DNA of 43,632 nucleotides from Hyphomicrobiales bacterium (GTDB taxonomy: Bacteria; Pseudomonadota; Alphaproteobacteria; Rhizobiales; JAJFHC01): positions 1 through 43,632 of the forward strand of contig JAJFHC010000182.1 of NCBI GenBank assembly GCA_021775835.1, written 5' to 3'. The notes beneath the pieces are model-generated. The model saw only the letters and a list, made by a program, of their open reading frames with translations, was not told where the DNA came from and did not search any database. This document shows, piece by piece, positions 1 to 8,198 of the stretch. The position numbers were made by a program, and so were the translations under genes. The first letter of the stretch is position 1. The number at the start of each line of letters is the position of its first letter.

Positions 1-217
1 CGCCGTCGAAATTGTACGCCGGTGGTTCATGCTCACCGAGGTTGAGCATTCGGCCCAGTGACCGTTTTCGTATTTCGTTGGCTAGCGCCGGCCAGTCCCG
101 TTCAAGCCCATAGCGGACAGCAGTTTGGGCGAGGGCGGTGCTGAAACCCGTGTGCCAATCCAGGATTGTGCCGCCGGTGTCAAATGTCAGTGCCTTCACG
201 CCATCGAGCGACATCAT
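1..217 (-). CDS. HAD-family hydrolase, haloacid dehalogenase type II-like (partial)
   Basis: The first 72 residues of a HAD-superfamily hydrolase are visible; the rest lies beyond the left edge. Near residue 13 the protein has the nucleophile loop FDTGGTILDW, in which the first Asp is the expected catalytic nucleophile. The second loop position is Gly rather than Asp, as in haloacid-dehalogenase-like members rather than phosphatases. The start is the ATG at 217, with GGAG five bases upstream; a second in-frame ATG follows at once. It is divergent from sgaA across about 437 bp. The substrate cannot be told from this fragment. Confidence 0.8.
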   Translation of the reverse strand, partial: MMSLDGVKALTFDTGGTILDWHTGFSTALAQTAVRYGLERDWPALANEIRKRSLGRMLNLGEHEPPAYNFDG

Positions 218-240
218 CGCTTCTCCTGTTTCCTTCTTGA

Positions 241-254
241 AGCAACTAGTTGCT
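241..254. promoter_or_regulatory. 14-bp perfect palindrome upstream of HAD gene
   Basis: AGCAACTAGTTGCT is a perfect palindrome 23 bp upstream of the HAD start codon, where a repressor would overlap the promoter or leader. It is an operator candidate; the binding protein is unknown. Confidence 0.4.
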
Positions 255-574
255 CCACACTCCCCGGAGAATGTCAACAAACACTCCCGTGGGCCCCATT
301 GCTTTCCCGAAATCCGAGAAGCCTTCGGAGGGCGTGGCACGAACCTTCTGACCGATCAGGTAGGGGATGACCTACCCGTCGGGCGAAATGATCCTACAAA
401 TATGAGTTTGTTTTCCCCTTACTCCGGGTGTGTGCGAAGCGCGGAATTTCTGAGAAGTTGCTTGGGCGGATGGGACGGTCGTTGATCGCCCAGCAGGTTG
501 CCACCAGAATCTTCTCTCTCAACGGTGGTCGACCAGGCGTTTCATCGGTCCGGGGCCCCATCCGCACCCTTTTC

Positions 575-617
575 CCGGGTTTTACCCGGACGTCCTGCCG
601 GACAAACCCGGTTTGTC
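575..617 (+). promoter_or_regulatory. Overlapping inverted repeats in the sgaA leader
   Basis: Three inverted repeats share sequence. CCGGGT-TTT-ACCCGG occupies 575-589. CCGGGTTT (575-582) can pair instead with AAACCCGG (604-611). GACAAACC-C-GGTTTGTC forms a 17-bp near-perfect palindrome at 601-617. The pairings exclude one another, and the last ends 37 bp before the sgaA start. It could be a DNA operator for a serine-cycle regulator or a folding RNA leader. Confidence 0.45.
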
Positions 618-654
618 TCCGGCGGAACAGCCCTTTGAAAAACGGAGTGCCGTC

Positions 655-1845
655 ATGACCCAAACAACACATCTGTTCATTCCCGGACCAACGAATATTC
701 CCGATATCGTCCGCCGCGCGATTGACCTTCCTATGGAAGACATGAGAGCGCCGGATTTCCCCGACCTTATCCTGCCACTGCTCGAACACCTGAAGAGGGT
801 GTTCAAGACAACCACCGGCCAGGTGTTTGTATTTCCATCGTCCGGCACCGGCGCGTGGGAGGCGGCTGTGACAAACACGCTGTCCACCGGTGACAAGGTC
901 CTGATGTCCCAGTTCGGCCAGTTTTCCCATTTGTGGGTGGACATGTGTCAGCGACTGGGCCTCGACGTCGATGTTATCGATGTGCCTTGGGGGGAAGGTG
1001 TCCCCGTTGAGGAGTATGCCAGAAGGCTGGAGGCCGACAGATCCCGCACGATCAAGGCCGTTTTTGTCTGCCACAATGAAACAGCCACAGGTGTTTGCAG
1101 TGACGTGGCAGCCGTCAGACAGGCTCTGGATGCGGCGGGTCATCCGGCGTTGCTGTTTGTCGATGGCGTGTCCTCAATCGCCAGTATCGACTTCCGAATG
1201 GACGAATGGGGCGTAGACCTGGCTGTCACAGGCTCCCAGAAGGGTCTGATGCTTCCCGCAGGCCTCGGCATTCTGGCGGTTAGCCCAAAGGCCTTCGAGA
1301 AGGCGTCGTCGGCAAACATGAACCGGTGCTACTTCGATCTGGACATGATGCGAACGGCCAATGCTCAAGGCTATTTCCCCTATACGCCGGCGACCACGCT
1401 GTTGCGAGGTTTGAGATGTTCCCTGGATCTGCTTAACCGAGAGGGGCTCGACAACGTGTTCGCCCGGCATCACCGGATCGCGGAGGGCGTGCGCCGTGGC
1501 ATCGACGCCTGGGGTCTTGACCTCTGTGCAGTTGATCCGAAATGGTTTTCCGACACGGTAAGTGCCATCTGCGTGCCTGACGGATTTGATGCAAACCAGG
1601 TCATCCAGCGCGCCTACCATCGGTATGGTCTGTCGCTGGGAGCTGGATTGTCGAAAGTGGCCGGCAAGGTGTTCCGCATCGGGCATCTTGGGCAGGTCAG
1701 CGAAATCATGGCTCTGTCTGCACTAGCGGGTGCCGAACTCGCCATGTTCGATGTCGGTTTGCCGGTGGCTCCCGGCAGTGGCGTGGCTGCCGCCCAACGG
1801 TACTACGGTGAAAGCATTCGTGACGAACTTCAGATTGCCGTTTGA
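655..1845 (+). CDS. sgaA: Serine-glyoxylate aminotransferase
   Basis: This is a PLP-dependent class V aminotransferase of 396 residues, expected to convert L-serine plus glyoxylate to hydroxypyruvate plus glycine. The N-terminus FIPGPTNIP is typical of the alanine/serine-glyoxylate aminotransferase family. The PLP-binding lysine is probably K196 in TGSQKGLMLP, preceded by the cofactor region FVDGVSSIAS. The open frame extends upstream to a TTG at 613, but the ATG at 655 has GGAG seven bases before it and matches the family start. It leads an operon with malyl-CoA lyase and both malate-CoA ligase subunits, which points to the serine cycle rather than photorespiration-like scavenging. Members of the family can also use aspartate or alanine as amino donor. 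Confidence 0.9.
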   Translation: MTQTTHLFIPGPTNIPDIVRRAIDLPMEDMRAPDFPDLILPLLEHLKRVFKTTTGQVFVFPSSGTGAWEAAVTNTLSTGDKVLMSQFGQFSHLWVDMCQRLGLDVDVIDVPWGEGVPVEEYARRLEADRSRTIKAVFVCHNETATGVCSDVAAVRQALDAAGHPALLFVDGVSSIASIDFRMDEWGVDLAVTGSQKGLMLPAGLGILAVSPKAFEKASSANMNRCYFDLDMMRTANAQGYFPYTPATTLLRGLRCSLDLLNREGLDNVFARHHRIAEGVRRGIDAWGLDLCAVDPKWFSDTVSAICVPDGFDANQVIQRAYHRYGLSLGAGLSKVAGKVFRIGHLGQVSEIMALSALAGAELAMFDVGLPVAPGSGVAAAQRYYGESIRDELQIAV

Positions 1846-1892
1846 CAAACAGACAAGAAATTCACTCCTCACCATTCATCAAGGGTTCAACC

Positions 1893-2849
1893 ATGTCACA
1901 CACACTCCATGCGACGGTCCGTCAGCGGCTTCACAGAAGCGAACTGGCAGTTCCCGGTTCCAACACGACAATGATCGAAAAAGCCGCGAACTGTAACGCC
2001 GATTACATATTCCTGGATATCGAGGATGCGGTCGCACCTCCAGACAAGGAACAGGCACGAAAGAACATCATCGAGGCCCTGAATGACATCGATTGGGCTG
2101 CCAAGGGCAAGACAGTGTCAGTTCGGATCAACGGACTCGATACCCATTACATGTATCGCGACGTGATCGATGTGGTCGAGCAGGCCGGTTCGAGGCTGCA
2201 CACCATCCTGGTGCCGAAGGTGGGCGTGCCTTCGGATCTTTACCTGGTCGAGGCACTGGTAAACCAGGTCGAGATGGCAAAAGGGTATTTGAACAAGATC
2301 GGCCTTGAAGCCCTGATCGAAACGGCTCTCGGCATGGCAAACGTCGAAGCCATAGCCCAGGCCAGCCCGAGGCTGGAAGCCATGCATTTCGGGGTGGCCG
2401 ATTATGCCGCGAGCTGCCGGGCCCGGACGGTCAACATAGGAGGCCTGAACCCACACTATCCCGGCGACCAGTGGCACATGGCCCTTTGCAGGATGACGGT
2501 TGCCTGCCGGGCCTATGGCCTGCGTGCGATTGACGGACCTTTCGGCGATTTCAATGATCCGGACGGGTATCGCGATGCGGCGCGTCGGGGGGCTGCAATC
2601 GGGATCGAAGGTAAGTGGGCCATCCATCCCTCCCAGATCGATCTCGCCAATGAAATATTCTCGCCACCGGAATCCGAAGTCGTACGGGCGCAACGCATTC
2701 TTGATCTGCTTGCGGATGCGGAAGCTTCGGGCAAGGGGGCTGTTGCCCTGGATGGCAAGATGATTGACGCGGCATCGGCTCGCATGGCCCAGAACGTGGT
2801 CGCCATGAACCAGCAGATATCGGCAACCACGACAGCATCCGTGTTGTAA
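1893..2849 (+). CDS. mclA: L-malyl-CoA / beta-methylmalyl-CoA lyase (HpcH/HpaI family)
   Basis: A 318-residue CitE/HpcH-type lyase, the usual length of malyl-CoA lyases. It is expected to cleave (S)-malyl-CoA to glyoxylate and acetyl-CoA, and may also act on beta-methylmalyl-CoA. Visible family features are the N-terminal [10 protein letters not shown], the metal-binding FLDIEDAV, the LVPKVG strand, the ALIETALGM segment carrying the catalytic Glu, and [10 protein letters not shown] near the C-terminus. The open frame runs back to 1842, overlapping the sgaA stop, but the ATG at 1893 gives the family N-terminus. It lies 47 bp after sgaA and 23 bp before mtkA, so co-transcription is likely. Confidence 0.92.
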   Translation: MSHTLHATVRQRLHRSELAVPGSNTTMIEKAANCNADYIFLDIEDAVAPPDKEQARKNIIEALNDIDWAAKGKTVSVRINGLDTHYMYRDVIDVVEQAGSRLHTILVPKVGVPSDLYLVEALVNQVEMAKGYLNKIGLEALIETALGMANVEAIAQASPRLEAMHFGVADYAASCRARTVNIGGLNPHYPGDQWHMALCRMTVACRAYGLRAIDGPFGDFNDPDGYRDAARRGAAIGIEGKWAIHPSQIDLANEIFSPPESEVVRAQRILDLLADAEASGKGAVALDGKMIDAASARMAQNVVAMNQQISATTTASVL

Positions 2850-2872
2850 CCCCAGTTCGAAAGCTCAAGACA

Positions 2873-4054
2873 ATGGATATTCATGAGTATCAGGCGAAGG
2901 AACTGCTCAGCGGTTTTGGCATTTCGGTGCCACGCGGCGGGCTGGCCTATAGTCCCGAACAGGCGACCTACAGAGCCCGGGAGATCGGGGGATCGAAATG
3001 GGTCGTCAAGGCCCAAATCCATTCCGGGGCGCGGGGCAAGGCAGGCGGCATTCAGGTCTGTGAAGACGATCGGAGCATTTGGGATGCGGCCGATGACATG
3101 CTTGGCCGCAAGCTGGTGACGAACCAGACCGGGCCACGCGGAAAGATGATCTACCGGCTCTATGTGGAAGAAGCCGTCGACATCAAGCACGAATTCTATC
3201 TGGGCTTTGTGCTCGACCGCAAAACCGAGCGTGTCATGGTGGTCGCGTCTTCTGCCGGCGGTATGGAGATCGAGGAAATTTCCGAACAGGCGCCGGATTC
3301 CATTCTCCGCGTCAGCGTTGAACCGGCGGTCGGCATGCAGGAGTTTCAGGCACGGGAAATCGCGTTTGGACTTGGACTGGAATCAACCCAGATTGGCCAG
3401 GCAACACAGGTTCTTATGGGGTGCTACCGCGCATTCCGCGAACTGGACGCGACCATGGTGGAAATCAATCCACTGGTAACGACGGGTGACGGCAATCTTG
3501 TCGCACTCGACACCAAGATGAGTTTTGACGACAACGCCTTGTTTCGTTCGGCCCATATCTCGGAGTTGCGGGACAAGTCACAGGAAGATCCCCGGGAAAC
3601 CTATGCCGCGGACCGGGGCCTCAGCTATGTGGGTCTCGATGGTGAAATCGGCTGCATCATAAATGGTGCGGGGTTGGCCATGGCCACGATGGACATGATC
3701 CAGCTTGGTGGCGGTGAGCCTGCAAACTTCCTCGATGTGGGTGGTGGTGCATCACCCGATCGCATCGTCAAGGCCTTCCGGTCGGTTCTCGCCGACGAAA
3801 ACGTCAGCGTGCTGCTCGTCAATATATTTGCCGGGATAAACCGGTGTGACTGGGTGGCGGAAGGCGTGGTCAAGGCGTTTGAGGAAGTCGATGTCAACGT
3901 GCCTGTGGTCGTCCGGTTGGCGGGAACCAATGTGGAGGAAGGATTTCAGATCCTTCGCGAAAGCGGGCTTGCGATCGGCATTGCCGAGACCCTTGCCGAA
4001 GCAGCAGAACTGTCTGTAGGCGCCTGGCGCAACGTGTCCGCACAAGCGGCGTGA
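2873..4054 (+). CDS. mtkA: Malate-CoA ligase beta subunit (malate thiokinase)
   Basis: A 393-residue ATP-grasp subunit homologous to succinyl-CoA synthetase beta. It begins [12 protein letters not shown], has the nucleotide-grasp segment [16 protein letters not shown] near residues 43-58, metal-binding VEINPLV near 196, and FLDVGGGA with [13 protein letters not shown] in the C-terminal CoA-ligase region. The sequence alone fits either succinate- or malate-CoA ligase. The malate call rests on its place directly after the malyl-CoA lyase and serine-glyoxylate aminotransferase genes, the order seen in serine-cycle methylotrophs. It pairs with MtkB, whose gene starts 29 bp downstream. Confidence 0.9.
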   Translation: MDIHEYQAKELLSGFGISVPRGGLAYSPEQATYRAREIGGSKWVVKAQIHSGARGKAGGIQVCEDDRSIWDAADDMLGRKLVTNQTGPRGKMIYRLYVEEAVDIKHEFYLGFVLDRKTERVMVVASSAGGMEIEEISEQAPDSILRVSVEPAVGMQEFQAREIAFGLGLESTQIGQATQVLMGCYRAFRELDATMVEINPLVTTGDGNLVALDTKMSFDDNALFRSAHISELRDKSQEDPRETYAADRGLSYVGLDGEIGCIINGAGLAMATMDMIQLGGGEPANFLDVGGGASPDRIVKAFRSVLADENVSVLLVNIFAGINRCDWVAEGVVKAFEEVDVNVPVVVRLAGTNVEEGFQILRESGLAIGIAETLAEAAELSVGAWRNVSAQAA

Positions 4055-4083
4055 GACCCCTGAACACATAGGAGACATGACCA

Positions 4084-4983
4084 ATGTCCATTCTGATCGA
4101 TAAATCGTCGCGGGTTCTGGTTCAGGGTTTTACCGGCCGGATCGGTGCTTTCCATGCCCTTGAGATGCTGGAATACGGTACCAATGTTGTTGGCGGAATT
4201 ACGCCCGGCAAGGGCGGCATCACCTTACATGACCGCCCGGTCTTCAACACCGTCAAGGGTGCGGTCGAGGAAACCGGAGCCAACACCAGCATCGTTTTCG
4301 TGCCGCCGCCTTTCGCCGCCGACGCCATCATGGAAGCCGCAGATGCCGGTATCAAGCTGTGTGTCTGCATTACCGACGGCATTCCGGCCCAGGACATGAT
4401 CCGTGTGAAACGGTACATGCGACGCTACCGCTCGGAAGAGAGAATGCGTCTGCTTGGCCCCAACTGTGCCGGGATCATCACGCCGGGAGAGGCCATGGCG
4501 GGCATCATGCCGGGGCATATCTACAAGCAAGGCCGTGTCGGAATTGTCGGGCGGTCCGGGACCCTGGGTTACGAAGCAGCGTCTCAATTGAAGGACTTGG
4601 GGATCGGCGTTTCGACCAGTGTCGGTATCGGCGGGGACCCGATCAACGGGAGTTCGTTCAAGGATATTCTCGAACTGTTCGAAAAAGACTCTGAAACCGA
4701 TGCTGTGATGATGATTGGCGAAATTGGCGGGCCTCAGGAGGCCGAAGCGGCGGAATTCGTCCGCGATCACATGTCAAAGCCGGTGATTGCCTATGTCGCG
4801 GGTCTGGCCGCACCCAAAGGCCGGACAATGGGGCACGCCGGTGCGATTATCTCGGCTTTCGGTGAATCTGCGCAGGAGAAGGTCGAAATCCTACAGCACG
4901 CGGGTGTGGCTGTTGCGCCGAACCCTTCCGTGCTTGGATCTACCGTTGCGTCGGTGCTGGCATCCTCGGAGATCGCTGCCTGA
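4084..4983 (+). CDS. mtkB: Malate-CoA ligase alpha subunit (malate thiokinase)
   Basis: A 299-residue CoA-binding and ligase subunit that partners MtkA to make malyl-CoA from malate, CoA and ATP. Visible features are the N-terminal CoA-binding fold (VQGFTGRIG near residues 13-21), LLGPNCAGIITPGE near 123, VGRSGTLGYEA, and the phosphohistidine motif GHAGAI with His251. ATG at 4084 follows a purine-rich stretch (GGAGACATGACC). It is the last gene of the operon and is followed by a strong terminator. Together with sgaA and mclA it closes the malate-to-glyoxylate-plus-acetyl-CoA branch of the serine cycle. Confidence 0.9.
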   Translation: MSILIDKSSRVLVQGFTGRIGAFHALEMLEYGTNVVGGITPGKGGITLHDRPVFNTVKGAVEETGANTSIVFVPPPFAADAIMEAADAGIKLCVCITDGIPAQDMIRVKRYMRRYRSEERMRLLGPNCAGIITPGEAMAGIMPGHIYKQGRVGIVGRSGTLGYEAASQLKDLGIGVSTSVGIGGDPINGSSFKDILELFEKDSETDAVMMIGEIGGPQEAEAAEFVRDHMSKPVIAYVAGLAAPKGRTMGHAGAIISAFGESAQEKVEILQHAGVAVAPNPSVLGSTVASVLASSEIAA

Positions 4984-4999
4984 GGCAGACCAACAACAA

Positions 5000-5028
5000 A
5001 AAACCCCGCCAAGTTATGGCGGGGTTTT
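5000..5028. terminator. Bidirectional intrinsic terminator between mtkB and the YceI gene
   Basis: An 11-bp perfect stem AAAACCCCGCC / GGCGGGGTTTT encloses a 7-nt loop, with an A-run before and a T-run after. It therefore works in both directions for the convergent mtkB and YceI genes. Confidence 0.92.
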
Positions 5029-5053
5029 GCTGTTATTCAGAAGTCTTCAGGAC

Positions 5054-5635
5054 TTATTGGCGAATACCTTCAATATGCAGGTCGAGATAGACATTCGCGG
5101 ATGCCGGACCCAGATTGTAAGTGATGCCGTAGTCCGCCATCTTGATCATTGTCGTCCCTGCAAAGCCACGACGGACGCCGCCCCAGGGATCTTTGCCGCC
5201 GCCAATGTGTTCGGCATCGATGGCGATGTCCTTGGTCACACCGTGCATCGTCAACTTGCCGTTCACGACAGCCTTGCCGTCACCCTTGACGTCGATGGAT
5301 GTGCTTTCGAATTTCGCCGTCGGAAACTTGGCGACATCCAGAAAATCAGCCGAGCGGATATGATTGTCGCGTTTTTCGTGGTTCGTGCTGACGCTGGTCG
5401 TATCGATATCGACCACGACTTTGGCTTTGCCCGGGTCCTTTTCGTCAACCGAAAACGTGCCTGTGAACTTGTTGAATCGGCCCGTCAGCCAGCTGTATCC
5501 CAGATGCTGGACCTTGAAGTTGATCGACGCGTGGGCACCAGCTGAATCAATCTTGTAGTCTTCCGCATGGGCGGAAACGCTCATCAGCATTGCCGTTGCG
5601 AAAACGGTACCAAGTATTTTGTTAGCAGTTATCAT
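5054..5635 (-). CDS. YceI-family periplasmic lipid-binding protein
   Basis: A 193-residue YceI-like protein with a type I signal peptide, probably cut after residue 24 (VSAHA before EDYKID). The mature part shows the family pattern: YKIDSAGAHASINFKVQHLGYSWLTG at the start, VDIDTTSVSTNHEKRDNHI in the middle and LTMHGVTKDI later. The family forms a lipocalin-like beta-barrel that binds polyisoprenoid or other amphiphilic ligands; the ligand here is unknown. It is convergent with mtkB and upstream of nothing obviously related. The 159-bp gap to the MarR gene holds no other gene. Confidence 0.9.
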   Translation of the reverse strand: MITANKILGTVFATAMLMSVSAHAEDYKIDSAGAHASINFKVQHLGYSWLTGRFNKFTGTFSVDEKDPGKAKVVVDIDTTSVSTNHEKRDNHIRSADFLDVAKFPTAKFESTSIDVKGDGKAVVNGKLTMHGVTKDIAIDAEHIGGGKDPWGGVRRGFAGTTMIKMADYGITYNLGPASANVYLDLHIEGIRQ

Positions 5636-5794
5636 TTCAAATCTCCCGCAGGGTTTTATGATTGGGTAAGGGGAACCGGTTTGGTACGTACGGATGAATG
5701 CCTTTCACCGCGACGTAAGCGGCGGGATATTATCGGATACAAATTTTGACTTCCATTCACCAGATCGTGAAGTCATCAATTAGTACTGGCGACC

Positions 5795-6247
5795 CTAGAG
5801 TTCCTCGGCGCGGGCCATGAAATGATTAATGATCCGATCCAGGACAACGCGCTCTTCATTGCTCAGGTCGGCGAGCAAGGTATCTTCGTATCCCAGGGCC
5901 TGCGGTACAATCTCGCGATAGGTTCTCTCGCCGGCATTGCTCAACTTGAGATAGGTCTCCCTTCGGTCATCCTTGTTGGGTGATTTTTCGATCCAGTTTT
6001 TGTGGGCGAGGCGCTGCACGGCGCGGCTGACCTTGATCTTGTCCATTTCCGAGTGCGCAGCGATGTCCTTGGCGGTCCTCATGCCAAATTGACCGAGCGT
6101 CGCCATTACCCGCCACTCGGGAATCGTCAGGTCGTAGGTTTGCTCGTACCGCCTTGCCAGTGTCTTGCTGATCCGGGCTGCAAGGACGTTTAGTCTGTAA
6201 GGCAGAAAGTTCTCGAGTTGCAGTGGAATGGTTGAATCGCTTGGCAT
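5795..6247 (-). CDS. MarR-family transcriptional regulator (first)
   Basis: A 150-residue winged-helix regulator. The core IPEWRVMATLGQFGMRTAKDIAAHSEMDKIKVSRAVQRLAHKNWI reads as the MarR helix-turn-helix, and DDRRETYLKLSNAGE is the wing with its characteristic DxR. The longer frame to 6304 would add 19 residues unlike the family and would run through the palindrome at 6269-6284, so the ATG at 6247 is preferred; GGAGG lies 12 bases upstream. It is transcribed in the same direction as the P450 gene, whose stop is 79 bp upstream, so it may either follow the P450 or have its own autoregulated promoter. Confidence 0.85.
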   Translation of the reverse strand: MPSDSTIPLQLENFLPYRLNVLAARISKTLARRYEQTYDLTIPEWRVMATLGQFGMRTAKDIAAHSEMDKIKVSRAVQRLAHKNWIEKSPNKDDRRETYLKLSNAGERTYREIVPQALGYEDTLLADLSNEERVVLDRIINHFMARAEEL

Positions 6248-6268
6248 GGACTGAGCCAGCCTCCGAAC

Positions 6269-6284
6269 AGTTTCAGATGAAACT
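6269..6284 (-). promoter_or_regulatory. 16-bp palindrome in front of the first MarR gene
   Basis: AGTTTCA-GA-TGAAACT has 7-bp perfect arms with a 2-bp centre and lies 22 bp upstream of the MarR start. Size and symmetry fit a MarR dimer site, so autoregulation is likely. On the minus strand an AT-rich TATTAT, a possible -10 element, lies just upstream. Confidence 0.5.
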
Positions 6285-6325
6285 ATAATACGGTAGTGAT
6301 GCAATGCGGTACAGCCCGCATTGGA

Positions 6326-7558
6326 TTATGCCAGCACGGCCGGCACGGAGAGAAAACCGCGAAAACGGACGCGCCCGCCTCGCACCGGTTTGCCGTGCAG
6401 CTGATAATCGGGGAACCGTTCCAGGAAACGCCCGATGGCGATTCTGCCTTCCAGCCTCGCAAGGCTAAGACCGGCACAGGTGTGCGGTCCGGAGGCGAAG
6501 GCCAGGTGCCGGTTTGGTTTTCGTGTGATATCCAGGCGATCCGGTTCGTCAAACTGTGCCGGGTCCCGGTTGGCTGCCCCTATGCACAGGGTAATGCGTG
6601 TGTCTTCCGGCATCTCCACATCGCCGACAACCACCGTTCCCGTCGTGATGCGGTTGCCCAACTGGTTGGAGCTTTCGAAGCGCAGGAACTCCTCAATGGC
6701 TGGTTCTATCAGGCTCGGTTCCTCGACAAGCCGCTGGCGTTGGTCTGGCCACTCGGTCAAGGCAACCAGTCCGTTGCCGATGAGGTTGGTTGTGGTTTCA
6801 TGCCCGGCATTGAGGATGAAGATACAGTTCTGCAGCAACTCGACTTCACTCAGTCGTTCACCGTCAACCTCACCTTGGATCAGACGTGTCAGCACGTCCG
6901 TGTCCGGGTCACCGGGCTTGCTCCGCCTGTGGGATACCAGCCGTTTCAGGTAGGAAACGAATTCCGTAACGGCCGTATTGCCCCGATCCTCTTGTTCGCG
7001 GGTCAGGGTCGGTTCCAGCGCTCCAAGGATCGCAAGCGACCATGCGCGCAACGGCGTGCGCTCAGACTTGGGCACATCAAGCAGGTTGCCGATCACTTCG
7101 ATTGGAATGGCGGATGCAAAGTCGTCGATGAGATCGAAGTCGGCGTTATCTTCCGCCCGATCAAGCAGGTTATCGACAAGACGCACCAGCCCCGGTTCCA
7201 TCCTGTCTATGGCGCGTGGTGTCAGTGCCCCGACAATCAGTTTGCGCACCCGCGTGTGTAGCGGCGGATCGCTGAAGACCAGACTTGTCGTGTGGTGTTC
7301 GAACAATGGGGAATCGCCGTACTTGGGGCCAAATTCCTTCTTCTTGTCAGAACTGAACTGCCGGGTGTCCCGGTAAATGGACAGCAGATCGGCATAGCGC
7401 GTCACAAAATACGAACCGTCCGGACATAAGTGCACCGGCGATCTGCGCTGCAGGGTTTCGTACGTCGGGTAAGGATCCCGATAGAACGATTCGGGCAGGG
7501 ACCTGGGATCGAACGCGGTCAACAACAGTTGTTCTGCATCGTTCTCAGGAGGTGTCAT
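6326..7558 (-). CDS. Cytochrome P450 (bacterial class I type)
   Basis: A soluble 410-residue cytochrome P450. The I-helix oxygen-activation motif is AGHETTTN, the K-helix ExxR is in EEFLRFES, and the haem loop FASGPHTCAG places the proximal thiolate at Cys361. The open frame extends 13 residues further, but the ATG at 7558 has AAGGGA about five bases upstream. No ferredoxin or ferredoxin reductase gene lies nearby, so electrons must come from elsewhere. It is divergent from the second MarR gene and from the NicX-like operon, which suggests it hydroxylates the substrate of that pathway or an entry compound. The substrate cannot be read from the sequence. Confidence 0.92.
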   Translation of the reverse strand: MTPPENDAEQLLLTAFDPRSLPESFYRDPYPTYETLQRRSPVHLCPDGSYFVTRYADLLSIYRDTRQFSSDKKKEFGPKYGDSPLFEHHTTSLVFSDPPLHTRVRKLIVGALTPRAIDRMEPGLVRLVDNLLDRAEDNADFDLIDDFASAIPIEVIGNLLDVPKSERTPLRAWSLAILGALEPTLTREQEDRGNTAVTEFVSYLKRLVSHRRSKPGDPDTDVLTRLIQGEVDGERLSEVELLQNCIFILNAGHETTTNLIGNGLVALTEWPDQRQRLVEEPSLIEPAIEEFLRFESSNQLGNRITTGTVVVGDVEMPEDTRITLCIGAANRDPAQFDEPDRLDITRKPNRHLAFASGPHTCAGLSLARLEGRIAIGRFLERFPDYQLHGKPVRGGRVRFRGFLSVPAVLA

Positions 7559-7604
7559 GACGATCCCTTGTGTCTTTTGATTGCCGCAGTCATCCAAAAG
7601 TATA

Positions 7605-7617
7605 TTGCATTTGGCAA
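7605..7617. promoter_or_regulatory. Putative operator between P450 and second MarR gene
   Basis: TTGC-ATTTG-GCAA is an inverted repeat in the 81-bp gap between the divergent P450 and MarR genes. Its first 12 bases differ by one from the site at 12865-12876 upstream of the TRAP genes. A single MarR dimer here could control both divergent promoters. Confidence 0.5.
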
Positions 7618-7639
7618 GCGGAATGTGTTGCCCTTAGGC

Positions 7640-8092
7640 ATGTGTTCCAAAACCACCCCAGACGATGAGCCGTCCCGGTTCGTCGAGACTTACCTGCCAT
7701 ATCTCCTGGCTCAGGCCGCCCAGAGGACAAGCCTTCCATTCCACAAGATTCTCAAAAGCATGGGGATCAAGGAAAGCGAATGGCGCGTTCTGGGCACGCT
7801 TTACGATGCAGCTAACGGGATGGGCGTCACTCAACTATCCAGACATGTCCTGGTTCCGCAGCCGACATTATCGCGCCGGCTCGATCATATGGAGAGCCGG
7901 GGTCTGGTGACTCGTCTGGCCGGAGCCCATGACCGTCGCAAGGTGGCGCTGACGTTGACTGCAAAAGGTCGGGAAACCGCCAAAACACTGATAGATGCGG
8001 CTCTTGCGCACGAAAAAGTGGATACGGCGAACCTAAATGGTTATGAATTACAGGAGCTTAAGCGGCTTCTGACTGGGCTGGTCGAAGAGTGA
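7640..8092 (+). CDS. MarR-family transcriptional regulator (second)
   Basis: A 150-residue MarR protein. The helix-turn-helix reads ESEWRVLGTLYDAANGMGVTQLSRHVLVPQPTLSRRLDHMESRGLV, and the wing AGAHDRRKVALTLTAKG carries the typical DRR. The open frame runs far upstream into the P450 gene; the ATG at 7640 fits the family length, and a GTG at 7625 is an alternative. It is divergent from the P450 and lies 106 bp upstream of the NicX-like operon in the same direction. This is the classic position for a ligand-responsive local repressor of a catabolic cluster. Confidence 0.82.
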   Translation: MCSKTTPDDEPSRFVETYLPYLLAQAAQRTSLPFHKILKSMGIKESEWRVLGTLYDAANGMGVTQLSRHVLVPQPTLSRRLDHMESRGLVTRLAGAHDRRKVALTLTAKGRETAKTLIDAALAHEKVDTANLNGYELQELKRLLTGLVEE

Positions 8093-8128
8093 GATTCGCA
8101 AAAGTATTTTATATATCAAATTATTCAT

Positions 8129-8156
8129 TTGCATGGATTTCTGAATTTGCTATCGT
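8129..8156 (+). promoter_or_regulatory. Possible promoter of the NicX-like operon
   Basis: TTGCAT and TATCGT are separated by 16 bp in an AT-rich stretch 43 bp before the likely start codon. The match to a sigma-70 promoter is moderate. Confidence 0.3.
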
Positions 8157-8198
8157 AGTATTGCTGTCTGGGTGGACAGACGTGAGATGGGGACAGAG

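Larger units (their letters stand above)
218..654. other. Divergent intergenic region between HAD gene and sgaA
   Basis: No convincing gene was seen here; the short open frames lack ribosome sites and recognisable sequence. The region must hold the promoters of both flanking genes. It contains the palindrome at 241-254, a spaced inverted repeat GGTAGG-N6-CCTACC at 359-376, and a cluster of overlapping palindromes at 575-617 next to sgaA. Confidence 0.6.

Noticed and set aside
6296..7261. A 321-residue plus-strand open frame antisense to the P450 gene
   Set aside because: The P450 on the other strand has haem, I-helix and K-helix motifs in place; the antisense frame is a shadow.
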